Source: DASVLX01 sp035552275 (lineage in GTDB: Bacteria; Actinomycetota; Actinomycetes; Mycobacteriales; Pseudonocardiaceae). Taken from it: 43,055 nucleotides of DNA. Shown one piece after another: positions 1 to 9,039 of this stretch. The DNA lies in the NCBI GenBank assembly GCA_035552275.1, contig DASZLR010000093.1, forward strand, positions 1-43,055. Reading direction: 5' to 3'. A program made the position numbers and the translations under genes. The notes beneath the pieces were generated by a model. The model was not told the origin of the DNA and made no database searches. It saw only the letters and a list, made by a program, of their open reading frames with translations. Position 1 is the stretch's first letter. Each line of letters starts with the position of its first letter.

Positions 1-6
1 AATTCC

Positions 7-705
7 TCAGAGGTAGCTGAAGCCGATGACCTGGCCTTCCTCGATCACCCCGCCGAAAACCTGCCCGCCATACATCGCGAGCGCCTGCGCGAGCTGGTCG
101 ACGATGTTGTGCACCGGACCCAGCGGCAGACCGTACGAACCAGGGCCAGCGCCACCGAATTTGCCCTGCAGCCCGCCGATCTCCGGATGGCGCTGCGCGA
201 AGCCCTGGTCCGCGGCGTCCAGCACCACCCGCACCCGCCAGACCTTCGGGCCGAACACCTGCGCCCTGTGGTACGCCGTCGTGATGGCGATCCGCCGAAG
301 GTCGGACCAGGCGACGCGGAAGGCCCCCGACTTGTCTTCGTGCGCGAAGCCCTCCGGGCTCACGGTGATCGAGCGCGGTTTCATCCGAGCGGCCAGCTTG
401 GCGACTCCTCGGCCCTCGATCGGAATGACGATCGGCTGGCCGGACGGCTGCTGTGGAGTCTGGTACTGGGGCTGTTGATACGGGTACTGCGGCGGCGGGT
501 AGTACGGCTGCTGGGGCGGCGGATACTGCGGTGGTTGCTGAGGATATTGCGGTGGTTGCTGGGGATACTGCGGTGGTTGCTGGGGATACTGCTGTGGTTG
601 CTGGGGGTAGTACGGCTGGTTGTACTGCGGCTGGTTGTACTGCGGCGCCGGCCCGCCGGGAGGCGGAGCGCCCCACCCAGGCGGAACGCCGTCGTTACCC
701 GTCAT
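7..705 (-). CDS. Pro/Gln/Tyr-rich protein with conserved C-terminal domain
   Basis: A 232-residue protein with an ATG start and complete at its stop. Residues 1-90 are low complexity, made of Tyr-Pro-Gln and Pro-Pro-Gln repeats, and are probably disordered. The remaining ~140 residues form a folded domain beginning around PIVIPIEGRGVAKLAARM, with an internal stretch suggesting a PH-like beta fold (SITVSPEGFAHED followed by WSDLRRIAI). There is no signal peptide or membrane segment, so it is probably cytoplasmic. It follows the FHA and kinase genes on the same strand after a 35-bp gap. A disordered tail next to a Ser/Thr kinase and an FHA protein suggests a signalling partner or substrate, but that is inference. 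I do not recognise a named family. Confidence 0.75.
   Translation of the reverse strand: MTGNDGVPPGWGAPPPGGPAPQYNQPQYNQPYYPQQPQQYPQQPPQYPQQPPQYPQQPPQYPPPQQPYYPPPQYPYQQPQYQTPQQPSGQPIVIPIEGRGVAKLAARMKPRSITVSPEGFAHEDKSGAFRVAWSDLRRIAITTAYHRAQVFGPKVWRVRVVLDAADQGFAQRHPEIGGLQGKFGGAGPGSYGLPLGPVHNIVDQLAQALAMYGGQVFGGVIEEGQVIGFSYL
521..608. repeat. 21-bp tandem repeat inside coding region
   Basis: About four imperfect copies of a 21-bp unit encode YPQQPPQ heptads in the minus-strand Pro/Gln-rich protein. The copies differ by a few bases. The unit length keeps the reading frame, so copy number could vary between strains without breaking the gene. Confidence 0.75.
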
Positions 706-740
706 AAGCGCGATTGTACGGACCGCGAGCGCGCGAGGGA

Positions 741-1538
741 TCAGCTTTCGTCGGGGCGGGACAGCAGCCGCACGTCCGGCGGCACCAGTGTGGTGCTCTC
801 CAGCAGCTCGCGGATCAGGTTGTGGTTCAACGCGTTGCCGACCGGCTCGCCCACCTCGTCCCTGGTCAGTCCGGCGACGCCGTCCTTGGACAGCCGGGTG
901 CGGACCGACACCACCAGGTGCTCCACCCGCTTGTGCGTCCAGCCGGCGTCGGGTTGCAGATCATCCAGATGCCGGGCGGCCTGCACCCAGGACAGCGGCT
1001 GCGGATACGCCTCGTGCAGCAGGTATCGCTGGCCGAGGACGACCAGCACCAGCCGCTCGGCCGGCGACAGCCGCCAGGTTTTCGGCGGCTCGGTCGGATC
1101 GGTGTGCCGCGACGGTGGCCGGTCGGCGTCCGGGCCGGCGACGAAGAGCTCCAGCACGTGCTCGCGACCGCTGGACCCGCGCACGAACAGCGGCGTGTAG
1201 CCCTGGCCCAGCGGCATCGGCTCGTCCTCGGCGAACAGCAGCCGGGAACCGGGCAGCCGCAACGGAATCCGGCCCGAGTTGCTGATCCACCACTGGTCGA
1301 GATGGTGGGTGAGGCGGCCGTGCTGCCGGCTGACCCGCCGGTCGTTCTCGCCGATGCAGACGTGCACCTCGGGCCGTTCTCGGCCGAACAGCAGGGTGCG
1401 CCCCTCGCGCGGCCCGAACGTCACGCCGCCACCGAGGGCCAGCGCGTAGATCGTGCCCGGCGCGGACGCCGGCACGCCCAGCGCCAGGCTGTCATGACCG
1501 GCCGCCAACCGCCGACCACCCGCGACGTTCTCGTTCAT
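741..1538 (-). CDS. FHA domain protein with C-terminal helical (HTH-like) region
   Basis: 265 residues from an ATG. An FHA phosphothreonine-binding fold covers roughly residues 30-125. Its hallmarks are visible: Gly52-Arg53, the Ser70-x-x-His73 pair in RRVSRQHGRL, and an Asn near position 87 in WWISNSGR. Residues ~145-235 form a second, helical region (LSPAERLVLVVLGQRYL, then WTHKRVEHLVVSVRTRL) resembling a winged helix used for phosphorylation-dependent regulation. It lies 46 bp after the Ser/Thr kinase gene on the same strand, which fits FHA recognition of the autophosphorylated kinase or a common substrate. The domain call is secure; the partner is inferred. Confidence 0.85.
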   Translation of the reverse strand: MNENVAGGRRLAAGHDSLALGVPASAPGTIYALALGGGVTFGPREGRTLLFGRERPEVHVCIGENDRRVSRQHGRLTHHLDQWWISNSGRIPLRLPGSRLLFAEDEPMPLGQGYTPLFVRGSSGREHVLELFVAGPDADRPPSRHTDPTEPPKTWRLSPAERLVLVVLGQRYLLHEAYPQPLSWVQAARHLDDLQPDAGWTHKRVEHLVVSVRTRLSKDGVAGLTRDEVGEPVGNALNHNLIRELLESTTLVPPDVRLLSRPDES

Positions 1539-1584
1539 ACCCTCCAGCGTCCCACCGCGGCTCGGGAGCCCTCCCGGACCAACA

Positions 1585-3393
1585 TCAGGGCGCGGGCAGC
1601 GCGGCGGCGGCCGGTGCGGCGAGGGTGGTCGCCTGGGCGCACAGCTGGCCGGGCGGCCCCGAACCCGAGACGATCACCAGCAGCAGCTCGTCCTTCTGGT
1701 CGCCGTCGGCGTCGGTGAACGGCCGATGCACGACGGCGATCTCGCACGAGTTGTCGGACCAGTTGGCGCCCTCGTCGAACGCGGCGTGCCCGCCGACCTG
1801 GATGGGCTGGCCGTCGGCGGCCGTCGGCGCGTTGTCCTGGTCGAACCTCAGCTGCAGCGACTCGTCGTCGGTGGTGCTGTTCCACTGGCAGTTCCAGTCG
1901 CCGAAACCGGGTTGCGGATGCAGCGCGTCGACGCCGGGGAACAGCGCCAGCGCCGGGCCGTTGAGCAGCGCGCAGGCGTCCACATGGAACAGTGAGTGCG
2001 GGTCGGGTCCCGTTGCCCGGCGGGGAATCACGCCTTGCGAAACCACCGCGACGGCCGTGTTGGTCGCGGTGTCGGCCATGCCACACAGGTCGGGCGAGTT
2101 GCCGTCGTTCTGGGTCGCGGTGACATCGATGGTGTTGCCGTCGGTGAGCGCCAGCGTCCGGTCGCACTGGCCGTCGTTCGCCGCCGACCGCACCACGTTC
2201 ACCGCGCCGATCTTCTGGACCGGCCCAGTGGGCGGCGGGGTGTTGTCCAGCTCGACCTTGATGTCCACTGTGTTCTGTCCGGACTGGCCGGACTGGCCGG
2301 ATGTGATAATCACGTCGCACCGGTTGAAGTCGCCGTAGGCGTTGTCCACCAGGGCATTGCCGTACCGGGCCAGCGGTTTCGCATCGGTCAGCGCGCACGG
2401 ATCGACGGTGTGCGGGTCACCGATCACGTCGGTCCTCGGTGGTGGCGCTGGACTGGAAACGGGATTCGACGCGGCTGGTAGCGAGGTGAGCAGCCAGCCC
2501 GCCAGCCCGCCGACGATGACCACCGCCGCGCCGGCGGCGACCATCCACGGCCGCACCGGTGCCCGGCTGGCCGGCTGGGGGATGTCGGCGGTGCTGCCGG
2601 CGACCACCGCGTCCAGCATCTGCCGGGCCTGCTCGGCGGTCGGCCGGTCGGCCGGATCGGGGCGCATCAGCGCGGACAGCACCGGGGTCAGCGGGCCGCC
2701 GTGCCGGGACGCGGCCACGCTGCGGGCCGCCGCCCGCCGGACCAGGGCCATCGGATTGTCCGAGGTCCCGTACGGGGAAACGCCCTCGACGGCGGCGAAC
2801 AGCGTCGCGCCGAGCGAGAACACATCCGAGGCCGGGGCCGGGTTCTCGCCGTCGGCCACCTCGGGTGCCAGATATCCGGGTGTGCCGGGAATCAGTGTGG
2901 CGTCGGTCAGCGTGACGTCCCCCTCGACCACCCCCGAACTGCCGAAATCGCTGAGCTTCGCGTCATCGTCGTCGGTGACCAGCACGTTCCCCGGCTTGAC
3001 GTCCCGGTGCACGATGCCGGCCGCGTGCACGGCCTGCAACGCGCGGGCGACCTGCGCGCCGATCCGGGCCGCGCGCACCGGCGGCAGGGTGCCCTGCTCG
3101 GCCAGACTGCGCAGCTCGACGTACTCCATGATCAGCCACCAGTCGTCGCCGTCGGGCTCGACGTCCAGCAGGGTGACGATGTTCGGGTGGTTGAGCTTGG
3201 CCAGGATGTCGGCCTCGCGGCGCAGCCGTCTGATCCGCGCCGAACCGCGCTCGGCGTCGGTGGTCAGCGCACGCTTCAGCGCGACCACCCGGTTCAGCTT
3301 CTCGTCGACCGCCCGCCAGACCACCGCGTTTCCGCCGGAGCCCACTGGCTCCCGCAACCGGTATCGGCCGGCGACCAACTGGCCCGCGCTCAC
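1585..3393 (-). CDS. Membrane Ser/Thr protein kinase (PknB-like) with extracytoplasmic repeats
   Basis: About 602 residues from a GTG at 3393. The kinase domain shows a Gly-rich loop (GSGGNAVVW), the ATP Lys in VVALKRAL, the catalytic HRD near residues 129-131 (IVHRDVKPGNVLV), DFG near 149-151, and an APE-type motif (YLAPEV). A membrane helix lies at about 283-305. Outside are two similar Cys-paired repeats starting VDPCALTDAK and VDACALLNGP, reminiscent of DUF3558-type exported domains. No PASTA domains are seen. An in-frame TTG at 3444 would add 17 residues and overlap the upstream amidase by 32 bp; neither start has a clear ribosome site. It heads a kinase-FHA-disordered protein cluster. 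The external ligand is unknown. Confidence 0.88.
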   Translation of the reverse strand: MSAGQLVAGRYRLREPVGSGGNAVVWRAVDEKLNRVVALKRALTTDAERGSARIRRLRREADILAKLNHPNIVTLLDVEPDGDDWWLIMEYVELRSLAEQGTLPPVRAARIGAQVARALQAVHAAGIVHRDVKPGNVLVTDDDDAKLSDFGSSGVVEGDVTLTDATLIPGTPGYLAPEVADGENPAPASDVFSLGATLFAAVEGVSPYGTSDNPMALVRRAAARSVAASRHGGPLTPVLSALMRPDPADRPTAEQARQMLDAVVAGSTADIPQPASRAPVRPWMVAAGAAVVIVGGLAGWLLTSLPAASNPVSSPAPPPRTDVIGDPHTVDPCALTDAKPLARYGNALVDNAYGDFNRCDVIITSGQSGQSGQNTVDIKVELDNTPPPTGPVQKIGAVNVVRSAANDGQCDRTLALTDGNTIDVTATQNDGNSPDLCGMADTATNTAVAVVSQGVIPRRATGPDPHSLFHVDACALLNGPALALFPGVDALHPQPGFGDWNCQWNSTTDDESLQLRFDQDNAPTAADGQPIQVGGHAAFDEGANWSDNSCEIAVVHRPFTDADGDQKDELLLVIVSGSGPPGQLCAQATTLAAPAAAALPAP

Positions 3394-3412
3394 GCCGACA
3401 TACGGTATTGCA

Positions 3413-4804
3413 TCAATCCTGAATTCGACGCCAGGGTCGCTCAAGTTCCAGCGCGAACGCGATGTCCAGCAACGTCCGCTCGTCGCCGTGCGCGGCCGAG
3501 AAATGCACCCCGATCGGCAGTCCCTCGGCGGTCACGCCCAGCGGCAACGAGAGGCCCGGCGCACCGGCCACGTTGTTCAGCGGGGTGAACGCGACATAGG
3601 CCATCAGTCGTTCCAACAACTCGTCGAAGGCGACTGTCGGCGAGAGATAGCCGAGCCTCGGTGTGGTGTGCGCCAATACCGGCGACAGGATCAGGTCGTA
3701 ATCCCGGAACATCTCGGCGTAGGCGTTGCGCACCCGCGACAGCCGATACAGCGTGGTCGGGGTGGCCAGCGCGTGGCGCACATAGTGCCGGCGCAACCCG
3801 CGGCTGAAACCGTCCAGTTTCGCGGCGTCGAAATCCGGGCCGAGTTGCCGCTTGCCGAACGTGCTGATCAGGAAGGACAGCATTCCCCAGTACACCAGGA
3901 AATCCCGCACGAAGCCGGCGCCGACCGGGAGCGGGGCCGGCTCGACGGTGTGGCCGAGCTTCTCCAGGGTGACCGCGGTGGCCTCGACGGCGTCCTTGGT
4001 CGGCGGGTCGATCGGCGAGCCGTGCACGTGGTCGAGCACCAGACCGATCTTCAGCCGGCGGTTGGACGGGCCTTCCACCAGCCCCAGCGGCGGCAGCCTG
4101 GTGTCGCGCCGATGCCGTTCGGCGGCCGCGAGGAAGGTCGCGGTGTCCCGGACCGAGCGGGTGACCACCCCGTCCGACACGATGTTGATCGGCATCGACC
4201 GGCCCATCTCGCCGGTCACCGTCCGGCCCCGGCCGGGCTTGAGGCCGACGAGTCCGCAGCAGGCAGCCGGAATCCGGATCGATCCACCGCCGTCGTTGGC
4301 GTGCGCGATCGGCACCACGCCGGACGCGACCAGCGCCGCCGATCCGCCCGACGAGGCACCACTCGAATACTCGGGATTCCACGGATTGTGGGTGGGCTCG
4401 GCGTGCTCGAACTCGGTGCTGGCGTTGAAACCGAACTCCGGCAGCCGGCTCTTGCCCAGCACGGTCAGCCCGGTGCTCCGGAATTGCTGGGTGAACGCGC
4501 CGTCGTGCTCGGCCGGGCGCGGGGTGAAGGCGGCGGTGCCGTGGCCAGTGGGCGCGCCGCGCACATCGGTGTTGTCCTTGATGTAGCTGGGCACGCCGGC
4601 CAGCGGCCCATCGTTATCCGCCAGCAGCGGCGGATTCACGTGGAACACCACGGCGTTCAGCGCCGGGTCGACCGTCGCCGCGCGGGCTCGGGCCGCGTCG
4701 GCCAGCTCGGCCGCGCTCACCTCGCCGCGCCGGACCAGCGCGGCCAGCGCCACCGCGTCGTGGTCGGCGAGCGCGTCGTCGCCGAAAGCGTGCACCCTGC
4801 TCAT
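3413..4804 (-). CDS. Amidase signature family hydrolase
   Basis: 463 residues. The Ser-cisSer-Lys triad of the amidase signature family is visible: Lys76 in YIKDNTDVRG, Ser151 in SSGASSGGSAA and Ser175 in NDGGGSIRIPA, followed by the usual GLVGLKPGRGR. Members hydrolyse carboxamides; the substrate here is unknown. The ATG overlaps the stop of the dehydrogenase gene (ATGA), showing translational coupling in the operon permease-monooxygenase, SDR, amidase. The context suggests a pathway that takes up and degrades an amide- or amine-bearing compound. It is not GatA, since no gatB or gatC lies nearby and the C-terminus is of a catabolic type. Confidence 0.9.
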   Translation of the reverse strand: MSRVHAFGDDALADHDAVALAALVRRGEVSAAELADAARARAATVDPALNAVVFHVNPPLLADNDGPLAGVPSYIKDNTDVRGAPTGHGTAAFTPRPAEHDGAFTQQFRSTGLTVLGKSRLPEFGFNASTEFEHAEPTHNPWNPEYSSGASSGGSAALVASGVVPIAHANDGGGSIRIPAACCGLVGLKPGRGRTVTGEMGRSMPINIVSDGVVTRSVRDTATFLAAAERHRRDTRLPPLGLVEGPSNRRLKIGLVLDHVHGSPIDPPTKDAVEATAVTLEKLGHTVEPAPLPVGAGFVRDFLVYWGMLSFLISTFGKRQLGPDFDAAKLDGFSRGLRRHYVRHALATPTTLYRLSRVRNAYAEMFRDYDLILSPVLAHTTPRLGYLSPTVAFDELLERLMAYVAFTPLNNVAGAPGLSLPLGVTAEGLPIGVHFSAAHGDERTLLDIAFALELERPWRRIQD

Positions 4805-5589
4805 GACTTCTCCCGACGGGCCTTGTCGATCTTTCCGTCCAGCACCCGGTTCACCAGCCAGGGTGCGGCCCCGGCGGCCAGTCGCACAAGTCGGGTGCTC
4901 AGGTCCGGGATCACCGTCGGCTTCCCGGCGGCGGTGCCGCGCATCATCGCGGCGGCCACCGTGTCCGCGCTCAGCGGCTTGATCGTGCCGCTGATCAGCC
5001 GCAGCTCCGGCGGCTTGAGCGGGGTCTCCTTCGCCAGCATCGGAGTGTCCACATCGGGCGGATACACGGCCGTGACGCTGATGCCGTGCGGCCGCAACTC
5101 CTGGCGCAGTGTCTCGCACAGCCCGCGCACGGCGAACTTGCTGGCCGAGTACGGCGCATAGCCGAACACCCCGAGCAGCCCGGCGGCGCTGGAAATACAG
5201 GTGATGGTGCCGTTCCCGGCGGTCATCATGCCGGGCAGCACGGCCCGGATCGCGTGCACCGTGCCGAAGTAGTTGACCTCAAGCTGCGCCCGGAAATCGC
5301 TGAGCGCGAACGATTCCACGTAACCGGGCTTGACGATGCCGGCGCAGGTGAACAGCGATCGCACCGGCCCTGACTCGGCCACCAACTCGGCGATCGCCTG
5401 CGCCACCGCCGCGGCGTCCGACACGTCAACGCCCCGGCTCGGACCCGGCGTCTGCTGGAGATCCTGGTCGTCCAGTGCGAGCACCGAGACGTTCGCGCCG
5501 GCGTCCCGCAGCCGCCGGGTCAGCGCCAGCCCGATCCCGCTGCTGCCGCCGGTGACGACCACATGTCGATCCCGCCAGGTGACCCTCAT
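4801..5589 (-). CDS. Short-chain dehydrogenase/reductase
   Basis: 262 residues, classical SDR. The NAD(P) motif TGGSSGIG is at residues 13-20, NAG is replaced by CAG near 82-84, Asn106 is present, catalytic Ser lies at 133/134, and the YxxxK pair is Tyr147/Lys151 (YSASK). An oxidoreductase on an alcohol or ketone is expected; the C-terminal part resembles the 3-ketosphinganine reductase-like subgroup, but the substrate cannot be read from sequence. The ATG overlaps the stop of the upstream permease-monooxygenase, and its own stop overlaps the amidase ATG, so all three genes form one tightly coupled operon. Confidence 0.9.
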   Translation of the reverse strand: MRVTWRDRHVVVTGGSSGIGLALTRRLRDAGANVSVLALDDQDLQQTPGPSRGVDVSDAAAVAQAIAELVAESGPVRSLFTCAGIVKPGYVESFALSDFRAQLEVNYFGTVHAIRAVLPGMMTAGNGTITCISSAAGLLGVFGYAPYSASKFAVRGLCETLRQELRPHGISVTAVYPPDVDTPMLAKETPLKPPELRLISGTIKPLSADTVAAAMMRGTAAGKPTVIPDLSTRLVRLAAGAAPWLVNRVLDGKIDKARREKS

Positions 5590-8372
5590 ACCGACAGTTC
5601 CTCCCGTCGCGGAACCGGATAACTGGACTCGGTGAGCGTCGGCAGGCCGAACTTCTCGCGCAGCTCGGCCAGCACCGACTGGTAAGTAGCACTGTCCACA
5701 TAGGCGGCATGCCGAGGTGAGTCCAGATAGGACTTACCGCCGGTCAGGTCCGGATGGTGGTCGGCCTTGGCCGCCTGCCATCGCGTCCAGGTCTCGCCAC
5801 CCAGCTCGCGGGCGGTGATGTCCAGCACGATCAGCTGCGCCATCTCCTCGAACCGGCGGTAGGCGGCGTCGGCGAACTCCACGAACCCGAGCACCGCCAG
5901 GCCGTCCAGCTTCCGGTCGAAGATGTTCAGATACAACTGCGGCCGGCCGCCGCGCCAGGTCAGCAGCTCCGGATCGAGGAACGGCAGCAGGTACTGGTAA
6001 CCGGTCGCGGCCAGGATCAGGTCGACGTCCTCGTGCGAGCCGTCGGTGAACCGGGCCCCGGTCGGGGTCAGCGCGACGACGTCCGGCTTGGCGGTCAGGT
6101 CGCCGTGGCCGAGATGGTGCAGCACCTGGGTGTTCATCAGCGGATGGCTGGCCAGCAGGTCGTGATCGGGTTTGGGCAGCCCGAACCGGGTCAGGTCGCC
6201 GACGATCGCGTCGATGAACCTGGTCGGGTCGGCCGGCACCACCAGCCCGCGCGGCGGCTCGATCACGCCGGCCAGCAGCGCGTCGGTCGGGATGCCGGCA
6301 ATGTGCTTGGGAATGAACCGATAGCCGCGCCGCACCGACAGGAACGCCTGGTCGGCGTGGGTGGCCGCGTCGCAGGCGATGTCCACCCCGGAATTGCCGG
6401 CGCCGACGATCAGCACCCGGCGTCCCGCGAACTCGGCCGGCGAGCCGTACGTCACCGAATGCCGGATCTCGCCGGTGAACTCGTCCTGGCCGGGCCAGGT
6501 CGGCAGGCTCGGATGCCAGGTGACACCGGTCGCCGCGATCACCCCGGCATACCGGCGGCGGGTCCCGGTGGACAACGTCACGTCCCAGCCGTCCGCGCCG
6601 GGCTCAGCCGAAACTACCGCGGTGCCGAGGTTGACGCGCTCGGCAAGGCCGTAGGCATTGGCGAATTCCCGAATATAGTCGCGGATCTGCCGCCAGGACG
6701 GATAGTCCGGATAGGACGATGGCATCGGCTGGCCGACGAAGCCCGAGGTGTACTTGGAGGAGATGAAGTGCGCCGAGTCGTACATCGGCGAGCCCGGATT
6801 ATCCCGGTCCCAGATGCCGCCGATGTCGGAATGCCGTTCGTACCAGTCGAACGGGACGCCTTCGGCGAGCAACGCCCGCGCCATCACCAATCCGGCCGGC
6901 CCGGCGCCGACCAGGCAGTACCGCCGGGTCCACGCCGCCGGGCGGGGCAGTGTGCGCTCTCGGGCGCGCAGCGTGCTCGCCGCGAGTCCGGTGTAGACGG
7001 ACGGGCGGCGGAACCGTAGGTAGCACGCGGCGAGCACCCCGCCGACCACGGCGACCACCAGCAGCCACGGCACGCTCAGCACGAACGGGTTGCCGGTGTT
7101 GGCGAACTCGCGGAAGTGGCTGACCACCAGCACCAGCGCGGTGGTCAGGCCGACCGCGCCGACCACCGCGCCGGCGACGGCCCACGGCTCGGTGCGCCGC
7201 CGGGCGAAGTACACGACCACCGCGACGGCTGCCATCGCCTGCAACGCGATGATGCCCAGGGTGGCCAGACCGATCATGCTGGTGGCCAGGGTCAGGTACG
7301 GATCGAGCCCGGCGACCGCGAACAGCACGACGACCACGGTGGTCAGCACCGAGACGGTGAGGCTGCCAAGGTGCGGCGACAGGTGCCGAGGGTGGTACCG
7401 GCCGAGCACCCGCGGCACCACCCGTTCCCGGCCGAGCGCGAACAGATAGCGGCTGGCGGCGTTGTGCACGGCCAGCATCGAGGCCAACACGCTGGTGCAC
7501 AGGAAGACCGCCATCAGATCGGACAGCGTCTGTCCAACGTAGACAGTGGCCTGGTTGAACAGCAGATTGCCGAGCTGGCCGCTGGCCGCCGCGCGGACAT
7601 TCCCGGCGCCGACCGCGCCGACGGTGACCCACACGGTCAGCAGGTAGAAGATACCGATGCTGGCCACGGCCAGGTAGGTCGCGCGGGGCACGCTGCGCCG
7701 TGGGTCCTTGGTCTCCTCGCCGTAGAGCGCGGCGCTCTCGAAGCCGATGAAGCTGGTCAGCGCGAACATCATCCCGACGCCCAGCGAGCCGGCCAGCGCG
7801 GTGTGCGGCGAGAACGAGGTCGCCGGCAGCGCGGCGGTTCCCTTGTGCGCCACCACACCCACGTCGAAGACGGCCAGAATGGCGAACTCGGCGACCATCA
7901 GGGTGCCGAGCACCTTGGCGGACAGGTCGACTGAGCGATAGCCGAGCAACCCGACCACCACCACGGCCACCGCCGCCGGCCACTCCCAGGCCAGGCGCAC
8001 GCCCTCGGTGTGCAGCACCAGCTGGACGAAATAGCCGAACGCGCCGGCCAGGCCGATGGTCAGGCAGGTGTAGGACAGCACGGCCAGGTACGCGGCGCCC
8101 AGCGCCGGCGGACGGCCGAGGCCGCGGGCCACATATGTGTAGAACGCGCCGGTGTTGACCACGTGCCGGCTCATCGCGGCGTAGCCGACTGAGAAACAGA
8201 GCAGCACCACCGTGGCGAGCAGGAACGCGGCCGGCAGCCCGGCGCCGTTGCCGTACACCAGCGCCAGCGGCACGTTGCCGACCATCGCCGCCAGCGGCGC
8301 GGCCGCCGCGATCACCAGGAACACGACCCGCGCGGTGGTCAGCGTGCCGCGCTTCCCGTCGCCGTCTGCCAT
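5586..8372 (-). CDS. APC-family permease fused to flavin-containing monooxygenase
   Basis: 928 residues in one uninterrupted frame. Residues ~10-455 are an amino acid/polyamine (APC) permease with about twelve hydrophobic helices and APC features such as FIGFESAALYGEETKDPRR. After a short basic linker (~456-482) comes a complete FMO/Baeyer-Villiger-type enzyme. It has an FAD motif GAGPAG at 489-494, the FMO signature F632-x-G634-x3-H638-x3-Y642, an NADP motif GAGNSG at 657-662 and ATGY near 789. The ATG at 8372 is chosen because it gives a normal permease N-terminus. It heads the SDR-amidase operon, opposite a TetR gene. The likely role is coupled uptake and oxygenation of an organic amine, amide or ketone. 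The fusion is unusual; a missed stop seems unlikely because the linker reads through cleanly. Confidence 0.88.
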   Translation of the reverse strand: MADGDGKRGTLTTARVVFLVIAAAAPLAAMVGNVPLALVYGNGAGLPAAFLLATVVLLCFSVGYAAMSRHVVNTGAFYTYVARGLGRPPALGAAYLAVLSYTCLTIGLAGAFGYFVQLVLHTEGVRLAWEWPAAVAVVVVGLLGYRSVDLSAKVLGTLMVAEFAILAVFDVGVVAHKGTAALPATSFSPHTALAGSLGVGMMFALTSFIGFESAALYGEETKDPRRSVPRATYLAVASIGIFYLLTVWVTVGAVGAGNVRAAASGQLGNLLFNQATVYVGQTLSDLMAVFLCTSVLASMLAVHNAASRYLFALGRERVVPRVLGRYHPRHLSPHLGSLTVSVLTTVVVVLFAVAGLDPYLTLATSMIGLATLGIIALQAMAAVAVVVYFARRRTEPWAVAGAVVGAVGLTTALVLVVSHFREFANTGNPFVLSVPWLLVVAVVGGVLAACYLRFRRPSVYTGLAASTLRARERTLPRPAAWTRRYCLVGAGPAGLVMARALLAEGVPFDWYERHSDIGGIWDRDNPGSPMYDSAHFISSKYTSGFVGQPMPSSYPDYPSWRQIRDYIREFANAYGLAERVNLGTAVVSAEPGADGWDVTLSTGTRRRYAGVIAATGVTWHPSLPTWPGQDEFTGEIRHSVTYGSPAEFAGRRVLIVGAGNSGVDIACDAATHADQAFLSVRRGYRFIPKHIAGIPTDALLAGVIEPPRGLVVPADPTRFIDAIVGDLTRFGLPKPDHDLLASHPLMNTQVLHHLGHGDLTAKPDVVALTPTGARFTDGSHEDVDLILAATGYQYLLPFLDPELLTWRGGRPQLYLNIFDRKLDGLAVLGFVEFADAAYRRFEEMAQLIVLDITARELGGETWTRWQAAKADHHPDLTGGKSYLDSPRHAAYVDSATYQSVLAELREKFGLPTLTESSYPVPRREELSV

Positions 8373-8413
8373 CGGTTCAGGATGCTTGCTACGATTCTCC
8401 AAGTCAACCGTCC

Positions 8414-8427
8414 AGGTCGATCGACCT
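8414..8427. promoter_or_regulatory. 14-bp perfect palindrome, probable TetR operator
   Basis: AGGTCGATCGACCT reads identically on both strands. It sits in the 70-bp gap between the divergent permease-monooxygenase and tetR genes, 15 bp before the tetR start, where an autoregulating TetR repressor would be expected to bind. Confidence 0.6.
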
Positions 8428-8442
8428 AGAAAGGGGCCCAGC

Positions 8443-9039
8443 TTGGCACGGATACCGGTGGACGAACGGCGGGCCCAGCTGCTGGAAGCGGCGATGCGGG
8501 TGGTCGCCCGCGACGGCGTGGCCGCGGCGACGACCCGGCGGATCGCGGCCGAGGCCGGCATCTCGCTGGGCATCGTGCACTACGCCTACCGGAGCAAGAA
8601 CGAGCTGCTCGGCGATGTCGCGCTGGCCGCGACCCAGCAGCTCGTGGCGGCCGCCGTCGACTCGATCGAGCCGGGCGCGGGTATCCGGGACAACCTGCGG
8701 CGCGCGGTGCGGGCGATCATGGACATCGCCGAATCCGATCCGGAAGCCCAACTCGCGCTCTACGAGCTGACCACATTCTGCTTGCGCGACGCCGGCCTCG
8801 CCGCCGTGGCCACCGCGCAGTACGCCGGCTACGTCGTCGCCTGCCGGGAAGTGCTGGCGGCACTGGCGAGCGCCGCCGGAGTCCGGTTCCGCGCCAATCT
8901 GGACGTGCTGGCCCGGCTGCTGGAAACCGTGGTGGACGGCGGAATGCTGGCCTGGCTGACCGACCGTGACACCGCGAGCACCCAGGCCGCGCTGGACCTG
9001 TTCATCGACTACCTGGAGATCCTCGCCCGCGAATCCTGA
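8443..9039 (+). CDS. TetR-family regulator, divergent from the permease-monooxygenase operon
   Basis: 198 residues from a TTG preceded by AAGGGG about 7 nt upstream. The N-terminal helix-turn-helix (AATTRRIAAEAGISLGIVHY) is typical of TetR, followed by YRSKNELL. The C-terminal ligand domain is all-helical (TetR_C_6-like in feel). Divergence from the catabolic operon with a palindrome between suggests a repressor released by the operon's substrate or product. The tail of the gene runs directly into a fossil fragment (see 9031-9095). Confidence 0.88.
   Translation: MARIPVDERRAQLLEAAMRVVARDGVAAATTRRIAAEAGISLGIVHYAYRSKNELLGDVALAATQQLVAAAVDSIEPGAGIRDNLRRAVRAIMDIAESDPEAQLALYELTTFCLRDAGLAAVATAQYAGYVVACREVLAALASAAGVRFRANLDVLARLLETVVDGGMLAWLTDRDTASTQAALDLFIDYLEILARES

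Noticed and set aside
2342..5161. A 939-codon plus-strand open frame
   Set aside because: It is the reverse-strand shadow of the kinase, amidase and SDR genes, which have clear motifs; its product is low-complexity Arg/Ser/Pro.
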